The notes beneath the pieces were generated by a model. It saw only the letters and a program-made list of their open reading frames with translations. It was not told where the DNA came from and made no database searches. Positions 9,520 through 18,271 of a DNA stretch of 64,000 nucleotides are shown here, in pieces. Each line of letters opens with the position of its first letter. Position 1 is the first letter of the stretch. The stretch lies in assembly GCF_003390375.1 (NCBI RefSeq), contig NZ_QUOT01000001.1, forward strand, positions 4,030,001 through 4,094,000, read 5' to 3'. The stretch comes from Thalassotalea euphylliae (lineage in GTDB: Bacteria; Pseudomonadota; Gammaproteobacteria; Enterobacterales; Alteromonadaceae). Made by a program: the position numbers and the translations under genes.

Positions 9520-9573
9520 CCAGCAGCTGAGTTTGCTGAGATTATAATAAGTATTCATATTTAGGAGAAAACG

Positions 9574-10086
9574 TTGAAAAAGTTAATGAAAACATTGGCA
9601 CTAACCACAGCAGCATCAAGCATGTTGTTAGCTGGCTCTGCTATGGCACAAAAAATTGCCGTTGTTAACTTCCAAGAAGTAATGACAAAGATTCCTCAAA
9701 CTGCTGCTGTAATGCAAAAGTTAGAAACTGAATTTAAAGACGAAAAAGCTGTACTTGCGCAATTGGAAAAAGACATTAAGTACTTTCAAGAAAAGAAAAA
9801 GCGTGATTCTTCGTTAATGACTGACAAAGAAAAGACGGATCTTGATAAAGAAATTGCGACTAAATTCCAAGAATACCAAACGAAAGGCAAAGACTTTCAG
9901 CAAAAAACGCAAGTTCGTCAAAACGAAGAAACTTCAAAAATTATCGCTTTAGTTCGTCAAGCAATCGACAACATTGCAGCGAAAGAAAAGTACGATATGG
10001 TTATTGAGCAAAAAGCGGTAGTTTTCTCAAAGCCTGAAACTAGCATTACTGAACAAGTAGTTGAGCAAGTAAGTAAGCTAAACTAA
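9574..10086 (+). CDS. skp: Periplasmic chaperone Skp/OmpH
   Basis: Trimeric periplasmic holdase that carries unfolded outer-membrane proteins to BAM. A clear signal peptide ends at AMA before QKIAVVNFQEVM. The rest (about 145 residues) is lysine- and glutamine-rich with long coiled-coil helices (about residues 45-125) forming the tentacles, then a short beta ending. It starts at TTG 9574, strongly supported by AGGAGA at 9563-9568. The stop codon is directly abutted by a MITE-like element beginning at 10087, which separates it from lpxD. Confidence 0.94.
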   Translation: MKKLMKTLALTTAASSMLLAGSAMAQKIAVVNFQEVMTKIPQTAAVMQKLETEFKDEKAVLAQLEKDIKYFQEKKKRDSSLMTDKEKTDLDKEIATKFQEYQTKGKDFQQKTQVRQNEETSKIIALVRQAIDNIAAKEKYDMVIEQKAVVFSKPETSITEQVVEQVSKLN

Positions 10087-10353
10087 ATACCAATCCGCTT
10101 AATAATATGCTCAACTCAGAGCTATTTCAGCGGTTCAAGTACAAGAAAAACTTTTGCTGATATAGTCATTCTACATCAAGAAAGTTTTGCGCAGTAATTG
10201 TGGCGCTGAAAAGCTCCCGAAGGGCTCGGCTAAAACACTTTACTGCGTTGTTGCATGTTTTTGAAATAGAATAACTATGTCGAGCAAACATGCGCCTTGC
10301 ATTAAAGCGTTTTATCCCAAGCTGAGTGAGCATTTATTTATGTGGATTGGTAT
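10087..10353. mobile_element. MITE-like palindromic element, copy 1 (skp-lpxD)
   Basis: 267 bp bounded by imperfect terminal inverted repeats: ATACCAATCCGCTTAATAAT on the left, and on the right a sequence whose reverse complement begins ATACCAATCCACATAAATAA. The arms continue to pair imperfectly toward the centre, so the transcript could fold into one long hairpin. The arm segment GATATAGTCATTCTACATCA (from about 10158) recurs in the element at 63007-63270 on the opposite strand. No open reading frame for a transposase lies inside. It starts exactly after the skp stop codon and ends 27 bp before the lpxD start. Confidence 0.7.
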
Positions 10354-10380
10354 CAGACAATTCGGAAAAAGAACATTGCA

Positions 10381-11412
10381 ATGAGTTATACCCTAACTGA
10401 TATTGCAAAGCATATTGGCGCGACTGTTAAGGGAGATGGCAACATTTCCGTTAGCAGTCTTGCTACATTAGCGACTGCAAAAAATGATCAAATTGCCTTC
10501 CTGGCAAACAGTAAATACCAAAACCAACTGAAAGACACACAAGCCTGCGCGGTAATTGTAACGCCTGATATGGCTGAGCAATGTCAAACCAATGCCTTGG
10601 TGATGGATAACCCTTACATGGGCTATGCATTAACAGCTAAGCTGCTAGACCACACTCCAGCATCAGCGACCAATATTCATTCAACTGCGGTTATTGATGA
10701 TAGCGCTGTTATTGGTGAAGGTGTGGCGATTGGTGCTAATGCCGTCATTGAAGCAGGCGCCTCAATCGCTGATGGGGCAATGATTGGCGCGGGATGTTTC
10801 ATTGGTAAACATGCCCAAATTGGCGCGAATACTAAGCTGTGGTCGAACATTAGTGTTTACCATGAAGTTCAGATTGGTAGTGATTGTTTAATACAAGCCA
10901 ATACAGTGATTGGTGCCGATGGTTTTGGCTATGCACCACACCAAGGCCAATGGCATAAAATACCACAACTGGGTCGTGTTATTATTGGCGATCGCGTAGA
11001 AATTGGTGCAAGCACCACAGTCGATCGCGGCGCACTAGAAGACACTATAATTGGTGACGGTTGTATCATTGATAACCAAGTGCAAATTGCCCATAACGTG
11101 GTGATTGGTAAAAATACTGCAATTGCTGGCTGCACAGTGGTGGCTGGAAGTGTTAAAATTGGCAACAACTGTACTATTGGTGGTATGGCGGCAATCAATG
11201 GTCATATCGAAATTGCTGACAATGTTGTATTTACCGGTATGTCAATGGTCACCAAAGGGGTTAAAGAATCCGGTGTCTATTCGTCAGGTATACCTGCCCA
11301 GCCAAATAAAGACTGGAACAAAATGAATGCTCGATTGCGCAAGCTAGATGTGATGGCCAAGAAAATTACCTCATTAGAAAAAACGCTTAACGAGCAGCAA
11401 AAGGAAAGTTAA
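10381..11412 (+). CDS. lpxD: UDP-3-O-(3-hydroxyacyl)glucosamine N-acyltransferase
   Basis: Third acylation step of lipid A synthesis, adding a hydroxyacyl chain from ACP to the 2-amino group of UDP-3-O-acylglucosamine. An N-terminal uridine-binding domain (residues 1 to about 100) precedes a left-handed beta helix made of many hexapeptide repeats (IGxGxxI pattern) and a C-terminal helix. The catalytic histidine is H238 in QIAHNVV. I chose ATG 10381 (343 residues, MSYTLTDIAKH) because it matches the E. coli start; an upstream in-frame GTG at 10342 lies inside the MITE end and would add 13 foreign residues. lpxD-fabZ-lpxA-lpxB form one tight unit. Confidence 0.96.
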   Translation: MSYTLTDIAKHIGATVKGDGNISVSSLATLATAKNDQIAFLANSKYQNQLKDTQACAVIVTPDMAEQCQTNALVMDNPYMGYALTAKLLDHTPASATNIHSTAVIDDSAVIGEGVAIGANAVIEAGASIADGAMIGAGCFIGKHAQIGANTKLWSNISVYHEVQIGSDCLIQANTVIGADGFGYAPHQGQWHKIPQLGRVIIGDRVEIGASTTVDRGALEDTIIGDGCIIDNQVQIAHNVVIGKNTAIAGCTVVAGSVKIGNNCTIGGMAAINGHIEIADNVVFTGMSMVTKGVKESGVYSSGIPAQPNKDWNKMNARLRKLDVMAKKITSLEKTLNEQQKES

Positions 11413-11413
11413 G

Positions 11414-11866
11414 TTGGAAAGAGAACCAAACACAATTGATGTGGAAGAGATCCAAAAACTCATCCCACATCGCTACCCAATGTTATTAATTGACCGCGTT
11501 GTTGATTTCGAGCCAGGCAAATGGCTGCATGGTATTAAAAACGTTACTGTCAACGAGCCAGTTTTTACTGGTCACTTCCCAGGATATTCGATCTTTCCGG
11601 GTGTGATGATTTTAGAGAGCTTAGCACAAGCAACAGGTGTGCTAGGCTTTAAGTCAACTGAAGGCCGCAATGACGGCGAGATGTACTTATTTGCATCGAT
11701 TGACAACGCTAAATTTAAAAAGCCAGTTGTGCCGGGCGATACCATGCACCTGCACGTTGAATTTCTAAAAGAACGCCGCGGCATGTGGAAGTTCTACGGT
11801 GAAGCACGCGTTGACGGCAAAGTCGTTTGTAGTGCTGACCTAATGTGTGCAAGACGAGAGTTATAA
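11414..11866 (+). CDS. fabZ: 3-hydroxyacyl-ACP dehydratase FabZ
   Basis: Dehydrates 3-hydroxyacyl-ACP in fatty-acid elongation and competes with LpxA/LpxD for the hydroxyacyl-ACP pool, which is why it sits among the lpx genes. The hot-dog fold contains PHRYPMLLIDRV, the catalytic GHFPG histidine H54 and glutamate E68 in FPGVMILESLAQ, at the same positions as in E. coli. The length is 150 residues. It starts at TTG 11414, one base after the lpxD stop, with AAGGAAAG (11401-11408) as ribosome binding site inside the lpxD end. Confidence 0.97.
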   Translation: MEREPNTIDVEEIQKLIPHRYPMLLIDRVVDFEPGKWLHGIKNVTVNEPVFTGHFPGYSIFPGVMILESLAQATGVLGFKSTEGRNDGEMYLFASIDNAKFKKPVVPGDTMHLHVEFLKERRGMWKFYGEARVDGKVVCSADLMCARREL

Positions 11867-11869
11867 TCT

Positions 11870-12640
11870 GTGATCCACGAACAAGCGATTATCGAGCCGG
11901 GTGCTCAAATAGGTGAAAACGTATCCATTGGACCTTGGACGTATGTTGGCAAGGATGTCGTCATTGGCGATAACTGTGATATTCGCTCGAATGTTGTCAT
12001 CAAAGGGCCAACGACCATTGGTAAAGGCAACACAATTTATCAGTTCGCGACCATTGGTGAAGATTGCCAAGATTTAAAATACGCAGGTGAGCCAACTCAA
12101 CTGATTATTGGCGATAACAACACTTTCCGTGAGTGTTGTACCATCCATCGCGGCACAATTCAGGACAATAGCCTGACACAAATCGGCAGTAACAACCTGT
12201 TTATGGCCTACACCCATGTGGCTCACGACTGCATGGTTGGAAGCAACTGTATTATGGCGAACAACGCCTCTATTGCTGGCCATGTACATGTTGGCGATTG
12301 GGCAATTTTAGGTGGCATGGTCGGTGTTCATCAGTTCTGCCACATAGGTGCGCACAGCTTCATTGCTGCGAACTCCTTAGTACTAAAAGATGTGCCGCCT
12401 TTCGTGATGGCATCAGGCCATGGCGCTTCGCCGTTTGGCTTAAACTCGGAAGGCCTAAAGCGCCGTGGTTTTGCAAAAGAAACGATTTTAGCTATTCGCC
12501 GCGCCTACAAAGAAGTGTACCGTAAAGGGCTAAATGTGGATGACGCGCTAGTGGGTGTTAACGAATTAGCCAAAGACCATGAAGCCGTGAATGATTTTGC
12601 CGAGTTTATTAAAAGCTCGCAGCGCGGCATTATTCGTTAA
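11870..12640 (+). CDS. lpxA: UDP-N-acetylglucosamine acyltransferase
   Basis: First step of lipid A synthesis: transfer of a 3-hydroxyacyl chain to UDP-GlcNAc. The left-handed beta helix of hexapeptide repeats occupies residues 1 to about 185, followed by a helical C-terminal domain (GLKRRGFAKE). The active-site pair in THVAHDC is H116 and H119, which aligns with E. coli H122 and H125. Total 256 residues. It starts at GTG 11870, three bases after the fabZ stop, so translation is probably coupled. Confidence 0.97.
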   Translation: MIHEQAIIEPGAQIGENVSIGPWTYVGKDVVIGDNCDIRSNVVIKGPTTIGKGNTIYQFATIGEDCQDLKYAGEPTQLIIGDNNTFRECCTIHRGTIQDNSLTQIGSNNLFMAYTHVAHDCMVGSNCIMANNASIAGHVHVGDWAILGGMVGVHQFCHIGAHSFIAANSLVLKDVPPFVMASGHGASPFGLNSEGLKRRGFAKETILAIRRAYKEVYRKGLNVDDALVGVNELAKDHEAVNDFAEFIKSSQRGIIR

Positions 12641-12654
12641 TTCTTCACTTACAA

Positions 12655-13893
12655 ATGTCGACCTTACCTTCTCAAGTGACCAGTGAACCAGCTGGTCACA
12701 ATACAAATAAAAAGCCTCAAAATAACTCCCAAAGCCAATCCCAAAATAAATCTCAAAGCGACGCTCCGGTGATTGCCATCGTCGTTGGCGAGCACTCAGG
12801 TGACACCTTGGGTGAAGGTTTGATGAAGGCCATTCTTGAAAAGCAGCCGAATGCTAAATTTATCGGTATTGGTGGCCCGAAAATGAATGCGCTGGGTTTT
12901 GAAAGTCTTTATGCCATGGATGAATTGGCGGTAATGGGCATTGTTGAAGTGCTTGGTCGTATTCGTCGTCTACTGCATATTCGCAAGTCGCTAACCGAAT
13001 ATTTTACCCAAAACAAGCCAGATGTATTTATTGGTATAGACGCGCCAGATTTTAACCTAACGCTTGAGCAGCGTTTAAAAACATCGGGTATTAAAACCGT
13101 CCATTATGTAAGCCCGTCAGTATGGGCATGGCGTGAAAAGCGCGTATTTAAAGTGCAGGCAGCAACTAACTTGGTACTTGCTTTATTGCCGTTTGAAAAA
13201 GCCTTCTACGATAAATACCAAGTGCCATGTCAGTTTGTCGGTCATTCTTTAGCAGATGATATACCGCTGGTATCAGACAAGGCAGCGGCACGAGAAGAGC
13301 TTGGGCTTGAGCAAACAGGCAAAGTGTTAGCCTTAATGCCGGGCAGCCGTGGCGGCGAGCTATCGCGTTTAGTTGAACCGTTTTTACTATCGGCCAAACA
13401 ATTATTGGCAGAAGATCCCGCATTAACCTTTGTTGTGCCGATGATTTCAGAAAAGCGTGCTGAGCAATTTAATGCGCTTCACCAAGAAATAGCGCCAGAG
13501 TTGCCAATCAAACTGTTTATTGGCAAGACGCAAGCGGTAATGTCTGCTAGTGATTGTTTGTTGACTGCATCAGGGACAGTCACACTAGAAGCGGCATTAA
13601 TTAAACGACCAATGGTGATCACTTATCGCTTTAATTGGCTGACTTATCAAATGGGCAAGATCATGGTGAAGTTAAAACACTTCTCGCTGCCTAACTTGCT
13701 TGCCGACAAGGCCTTAGTGCCAGAGCTTTTACAAGATGATGTAACGCCTGAGAATATTGTGCCACTGCTAAAAGAGCGACTGTATCAAGACCAATCGTCT
13801 CTCAACCAAGCCTTTACCGATATTCACTTAACGCTCAAGCAAGACGCCAGTCAGCAAGCAGCAAAGGCTGTGCTTGAATTGATGCAGGCATAA
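12655..13893 (+). CDS. lpxB: Lipid-A-disaccharide synthase
   Basis: GT19 glycosyltransferase that joins UDP-2,3-diacylglucosamine and lipid X at the inner membrane. The N-terminal motif is GEHSGD (residues 45-50; GEASGD in E. coli), and LMPGSRGGE and the C-terminal TLEAALIKRPMVI donor-site region are present. From ATG 12655 the protein is 412 residues, with an N-terminal tail of about 36 residues rich in Q, N and S that the family normally lacks. An in-frame GTG at 12769 would remove the tail. Neither start shows a good ribosome binding site, so the start is uncertain. A terminator follows at 13928. Confidence 0.94.
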   Translation: MSTLPSQVTSEPAGHNTNKKPQNNSQSQSQNKSQSDAPVIAIVVGEHSGDTLGEGLMKAILEKQPNAKFIGIGGPKMNALGFESLYAMDELAVMGIVEVLGRIRRLLHIRKSLTEYFTQNKPDVFIGIDAPDFNLTLEQRLKTSGIKTVHYVSPSVWAWREKRVFKVQAATNLVLALLPFEKAFYDKYQVPCQFVGHSLADDIPLVSDKAAAREELGLEQTGKVLALMPGSRGGELSRLVEPFLLSAKQLLAEDPALTFVVPMISEKRAEQFNALHQEIAPELPIKLFIGKTQAVMSASDCLLTASGTVTLEAALIKRPMVITYRFNWLTYQMGKIMVKLKHFSLPNLLADKALVPELLQDDVTPENIVPLLKERLYQDQSSLNQAFTDIHLTLKQDASQQAAKAVLELMQA

Positions 13894-13927
13894 ACCTTTT
13901 AGGTTTGAGTGCATTAAAGATATTACC

Positions 13928-13953
13928 AAGGGCGCAGTAGCGCCCTTATTTGT
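13928..13953 (+). terminator. Terminator after lpxB
   Basis: An 8-bp GC-rich stem, AAGGGCGC (13928-13935) with GCGCCCTT (13940-13947), has loop AGTA and is followed by ATTTGTT. It lies between lpxB and rnhB and probably ends the lpx transcript. Confidence 0.75.
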
Positions 13954-13983
13954 TAACCCAACACTTTCAATAGAAGTCTAACT

Positions 13984-14604
13984 ATGACAACTCGTAAAAA
14001 AGCCGAATTACCACCGTTTGAATACCCCGTTGCTTACTGTATCGCTGGTGTTGATGAAGTCGGGCGAGGCCCATTAGTCGGTGATGTGGTTACTGCCGCG
14101 GTAATTTTAGATATGGATAACCCGATTGAAGGGTTAATGGACTCGAAAAAACTGTCAGAGAAAAAGCGTGCACTGCTTGCTGAAGAGATCAAAGAAAAAG
14201 CCGTTGCTTGGGCAATTGGCCGTGCAACACCAGAAGAAATCGACACTATCAATATTTTGCATGCCACTATGCTGGCGATGCAGCGTGCAGTTGCTGATTT
14301 AAATGTGACGCCAGATTATGTGCTAATTGATGGTAATCGCTGTCCAGAGTTAGGTATTCCATCGCAGGCTGTGGTCAAAGGTGATGCCCGTGTAGCTGAA
14401 ATTAGTGCCGCGTCAATTCTCGCTAAGGTTGAGCGCGACAACGATATGATTGAATTGGATAAGCAACATCCTGAGTTTGGCTTTGCCAAACACAAAGGTT
14501 ATCCAACCAAAGCGCACTTTGAAAAAATAGCTGAACTTGGCGTGTTAGACTGTTATCGTAAAAGTTTTAAGCCAGTTGCTGCAATTGTTAACGGTAGCAA
14601 GTAG
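13984..14604 (+). CDS. rnhB: Ribonuclease HII
   Basis: Removes ribonucleotides from DNA-RNA hybrids and misincorporated ribonucleotides from DNA. The catalytic DEVGRG motif (D24, E25) opens the domain; MDSKKLSEKKR, the conserved aspartate in LIDGNRCP and ISAASILAKVERD complete the active site, and HKGYPTKAHF is the typical C-terminal block. 206 residues from ATG 13984. It lies between lpxB and dnaE as in many gammaproteobacteria. Confidence 0.97.
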   Translation: MTTRKKAELPPFEYPVAYCIAGVDEVGRGPLVGDVVTAAVILDMDNPIEGLMDSKKLSEKKRALLAEEIKEKAVAWAIGRATPEEIDTINILHATMLAMQRAVADLNVTPDYVLIDGNRCPELGIPSQAVVKGDARVAEISAASILAKVERDNDMIELDKQHPEFGFAKHKGYPTKAHFEKIAELGVLDCYRKSFKPVAAIVNGSK

Positions 14605-14702
14605 TTTTCTTTAGTAAATCATTGAAATAAAACATTAATAATAAAAAGAATGTAGCTGATTTCAGCGTTCGTATAAGCAATACAGAAGATAAGCCCAACT
14701 AG

Positions 14703-17700
14703 ATGTCAGAGCCAGTAACACAAACCGATCCTAAATTTATTCACTTACGAGTCCACAGTGACTTTTCGATGAGTGACGGCTTAGCGAAAATGAAGCCGAT
14801 TATTGGCAAGGCCGAATCGCTAAATATGCCCGCGATTGGCATTAGCGATCAGACTAACTTGTGTGGTTTGGTAAAGTTTTATCACGGCTGTCACGGTGCC
14901 GGTATTAAGCCAATTATTGGTACTGACTTTTGGGTAAAAAGCAACGAGTTGGAAGATGAACTGTTTCGCCTTGTGGTGATTGCATCTGACAATACTGGCT
15001 ATAAAAACCTGACAGAGCTTATTTCAAAAGCCTATTTACGTGGTCATGTGCAAGGTAAAGCGGTACTGGATAAGGAATGGTTAGTTGAGCATGCCGAAGG
15101 CATTATTTTGCTCTCTGGTGGTCGTGAAGGGGATGTTGGTAAGGCACTGTTAAAAGGTAACCAAGCACTGGTTGCTGAAATGGTCAGCTTTTATCAAAAC
15201 CATTTTGCCGACAGATACTATCTTGAGCTGATTCGCACTGGCCGACAAGACGAAGAAACCTACCTGCATTTAGCCGTTGAGCTGGCAAGTGCGCAAGGCT
15301 TACCTGTGGTCGCTACTAACGAAGTGGTATTTCTTAACCCTGAAGATTTCGATGCTCACGAAATCCGCGTGGCGATTCACGACGGTTTTACTCTTGATGA
15401 TAAGCGTCGTCCAAAACGCTATTCGCCGCAGCAATACCTACGCTCTGAAGAAGAAATGTGTGAGCTGTTTTCAGACATTCCTGAAGCACTTGCTAACTCG
15501 GTAGAAATTGCCAAACGCTGTAATGCCACTGTGCGTCTTGGCGAATACTTCCTGCCTGATTTCCCAACCGAGGGGATGAAGATTGATGACTTCCTTGTCA
15601 AAGTGTCGGAAGAAGGCTTACAAGAGCGTTTAGAGTTCTTATTTGATAAAGACGCACCGGACTTTGCAGAAAAGCGTCAACCCTATGATGAGCGTCTAAA
15701 AATCGAGTTAGACGTTATCAATAATATGGGCTTCCCCGGTTACTTCTTGATCGTTATGGAGTTTATCCAGTGGAGTAAGGATAACGATATTCCAGTAGGT
15801 CCAGGGCGTGGCTCTGGTGCTGGTTCACTTGTGGCTTATGCGCTAAAAATTACCGACCTAGACCCACTAGAATTTGACCTGCTATTCGAGCGCTTCCTTA
15901 ACCCAGAACGTATCTCAATGCCGGATTTCGATGTCGATTTCTGTATGGATCGCCGCGATGAGGTAATCGATCATACCGCCGAGCTTTATGGCCGTGATGC
16001 GGTATCGCAAATTATTACCTTTGGTACCATGGCGGCAAAAGCGGTAATACGCGATGTTGGTCGTGTATTAGGTCACCCATACGGTTTTGTTGACCGCATT
16101 TCTAAGTTAATTCCCGGTGATCCTGGGATGACACTGGCAAAAGCCTTTGACGTTGAACCTAAGCTGCCAGAAATTTATGAGCAAGACTCGGAAGTTAAAG
16201 ATTTAATTGATATGTGTCGTATCTTGGAAGGAACGACACGTAATGCGGGTAAACACGCTGGTGGTGTTGTTATCTCGCCCACGACGATCACAGATTTTGC
16301 GCCGCTTTACTGTGACGATGAAGGTAAAAACCCGGTTACTCAATTCGATAAAAACGATGTTGAAGATGCAGGCCTGGTTAAGTTTGACTTCCTTGGTCTT
16401 CGAACGCTGACTATCTTGCAGTGGGCGATTAATATGGCGAATGAAAAAATCGCCAAAACCGATGGTCAGCCCATTGATATCGCCGCCATACCGCTCGACG
16501 ACAAAGACGCCTTTAAAGTCCTTTTAGCAGCGCAAACCACCGCCGTATTCCAGCTGGAATCGTCGGGTATGAAAGCGCTAATTGAAAAGCTAAAGCCTGA
16601 CTGTTTTGAAGATATTATCGCACTGGTAGCCTTGTTTAGACCGGGGCCGCTCGATTCGGGCATGGTAGATAACTTTATCGAGCGTAAACACGGCCGTGAA
16701 GAAGTTTCTTACCCTGATGCAACTTGGCAGCACGAGTGGCTAAAACCTGTGCTTGAGCCAACCTACGGCATTATTCTCTACCAAGAGCAGGTAATGCAAA
16801 TTGCACAGGTGCTTGCTGGCTATACGCTCGGTGGTGCGGATATGCTGCGCCGAGCCATGGGTAAGAAAAAGCCGGAAGAAATGGCAAAACAGCGTGCCGT
16901 GTTCGAAGAAGGAGCGAAAGGCCAAGGCGTCGATGGTGAATTGGCGATGAAAATCTTCGACTTGGTAGAAAAATTCGCTGGTTACGGTTTTAACAAGTCG
17001 CACTCGGCCGCATACGCGCTAGTTTCATACCAAACATTATGGATGAAAGCCCATTACCCTGAGCCGTTTATGGCCGCGGTAATGTCGGCAGATATGGATA
17101 ACACCGATAAAATCGTGACCTTAGTGGATGAGTGCAACAATATGGATTTAACCTTGTTGCCACCAGATGTAAATTCAGGTCAGTATAAGTTTACCGTCAA
17201 CGACGATAACGAAATTGTTTACGGCATTGGCGCGGTTAAAGGGGTTGGTGAAGGGCCAATTGAGGCGATTATTGAAGCCCGTGAAGCCGGTGGGCCATTC
17301 GCCGATTTATTCGATTTTTGTGCCCGTGTTGATATCAAGAAAACCAATAAACGCGTATTAGAGCGCTTAATTAAATCTGGTGCGATGGATAAGCTAGGGC
17401 CACATCGTGCAGCCATGTTTGAAACCTTGCCAGAGGCGATTAAGGCGGCAGAACAACACGCCAAAGCACAAGCATTAGGCCAAGATGATTTATTTGGCTT
17501 AATTAACGAGCAGCCAGAAGATACTCGCCAAACCTTTAAAGAAGTGCCCCATTGGCCAGAGCAAGAATGGCTGGAAGGGGAAAAAGAAACGCTTGGCTTA
17601 TACCTAACAGGCCACCCCATTAATCGCTACCTTGCTGAGATTAAACATTATGCGTCTAGCCGATTAGTCGGCGTTCAACCGACAGGGCGCGATAAGTCTG

Positions 17701-18203
17701 CTACCTTGGTGGGCTTGGTCATTGGCGTTCGGGTGCTAGTTAACAAACGTGGGCGTCGCTGGGCGTTAGTCACGCTTGATGATCGCAGTGCGCGCCTTGA
17801 TGTGCGACTCTTTCCAGACGATTATGATAGGTTTCAAGACCTTCTGGTTAACGATGCAATTTTGGTGTGTAGCGGACAGGTCAGCTTTGATGATTATTCT
17901 GGTGGATATACAATGTCCGGCCGAGATATAATCACGATCGCAGACGCCAGAGAAAATCACGTTAAATCTCTTGACCTTAACGTTGATAGCAGTCAAATCG
18001 GTGCGGATTTTATTGAACAATTTACGCAGGTATTGTCACCTTATAAAGACGGTACTTGCCCAGTGCGAGTTTTCTATAAACGCCAAGAGGCGCAAGGGAT
18101 GCTTGAACTGGGCGTGCAGTGGCGGGTAACTCCCGCCGACATGTTATTGCACGAAATGAAACAACTGCTAGGTGAGGAAAACCTTGCTTTGCAATTCAAA
18201 TAA
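14703..18203 (+). CDS. dnaE: DNA polymerase III subunit alpha
   Basis: Replicative polymerase subunit of 1166 residues, close to E. coli (1160). An N-terminal PHP domain (HLRVHSDFSMSDGLA) is followed by the palm with catalytic aspartates in PDFDVDF (D410 and D412) and the third in KFDFLGLRTLT (D562). The fingers, the helix-hairpin-helix region (GIGAVKGVGEGPIEAI), the OB fold (about 985-1080) and the C-terminal tau-binding region follow. ATG 14703 has only a weak ribosome binding site. Replication partner genes are not nearby; accA follows by 68 bp. Confidence 0.97.
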   Translation: MSEPVTQTDPKFIHLRVHSDFSMSDGLAKMKPIIGKAESLNMPAIGISDQTNLCGLVKFYHGCHGAGIKPIIGTDFWVKSNELEDELFRLVVIASDNTGYKNLTELISKAYLRGHVQGKAVLDKEWLVEHAEGIILLSGGREGDVGKALLKGNQALVAEMVSFYQNHFADRYYLELIRTGRQDEETYLHLAVELASAQGLPVVATNEVVFLNPEDFDAHEIRVAIHDGFTLDDKRRPKRYSPQQYLRSEEEMCELFSDIPEALANSVEIAKRCNATVRLGEYFLPDFPTEGMKIDDFLVKVSEEGLQERLEFLFDKDAPDFAEKRQPYDERLKIELDVINNMGFPGYFLIVMEFIQWSKDNDIPVGPGRGSGAGSLVAYALKITDLDPLEFDLLFERFLNPERISMPDFDVDFCMDRRDEVIDHTAELYGRDAVSQIITFGTMAAKAVIRDVGRVLGHPYGFVDRISKLIPGDPGMTLAKAFDVEPKLPEIYEQDSEVKDLIDMCRILEGTTRNAGKHAGGVVISPTTITDFAPLYCDDEGKNPVTQFDKNDVEDAGLVKFDFLGLRTLTILQWAINMANEKIAKTDGQPIDIAAIPLDDKDAFKVLLAAQTTAVFQLESSGMKALIEKLKPDCFEDIIALVALFRPGPLDSGMVDNFIERKHGREEVSYPDATWQHEWLKPVLEPTYGIILYQEQVMQIAQVLAGYTLGGADMLRRAMGKKKPEEMAKQRAVFEEGAKGQGVDGELAMKIFDLVEKFAGYGFNKSHSAAYALVSYQTLWMKAHYPEPFMAAVMSADMDNTDKIVTLVDECNNMDLTLLPPDVNSGQYKFTVNDDNEIVYGIGAVKGVGEGPIEAIIEAREAGGPFADLFDFCARVDIKKTNKRVLERLIKSGAMDKLGPHRAAMFETLPEAIKAAEQHAKAQALGQDDLFGLINEQPEDTRQTFKEVPHWPEQEWLEGEKETLGLYLTGHPINRYLAEIKHYASSRLVGVQPTGRDKSATLVGLVIGVRVLVNKRGRRWALVTLDDRSARLDVRLFPDDYDRFQDLLVNDAILVCSGQVSFDDYSGGYTMSGRDIITIADARENHVKSLDLNVDSSQIGADFIEQFTQVLSPYKDGTCPVRVFYKRQEAQGMLELGVQWRVTPADMLLHEMKQLLGEENLALQFK

Positions 18204-18271
18204 CAAAATACTGGTAACTAGGCTTAAATAAGCAAATATCAGTTAACGACAGGTTAGGTAGACCAACGCAT

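Noticed and set aside
10342..10380. Upstream GTG extension of lpxD
   Set aside because: It lies in the right end of the MITE-like element, so its 13 codons would be a chance extension; ATG 10381 matches the family start.
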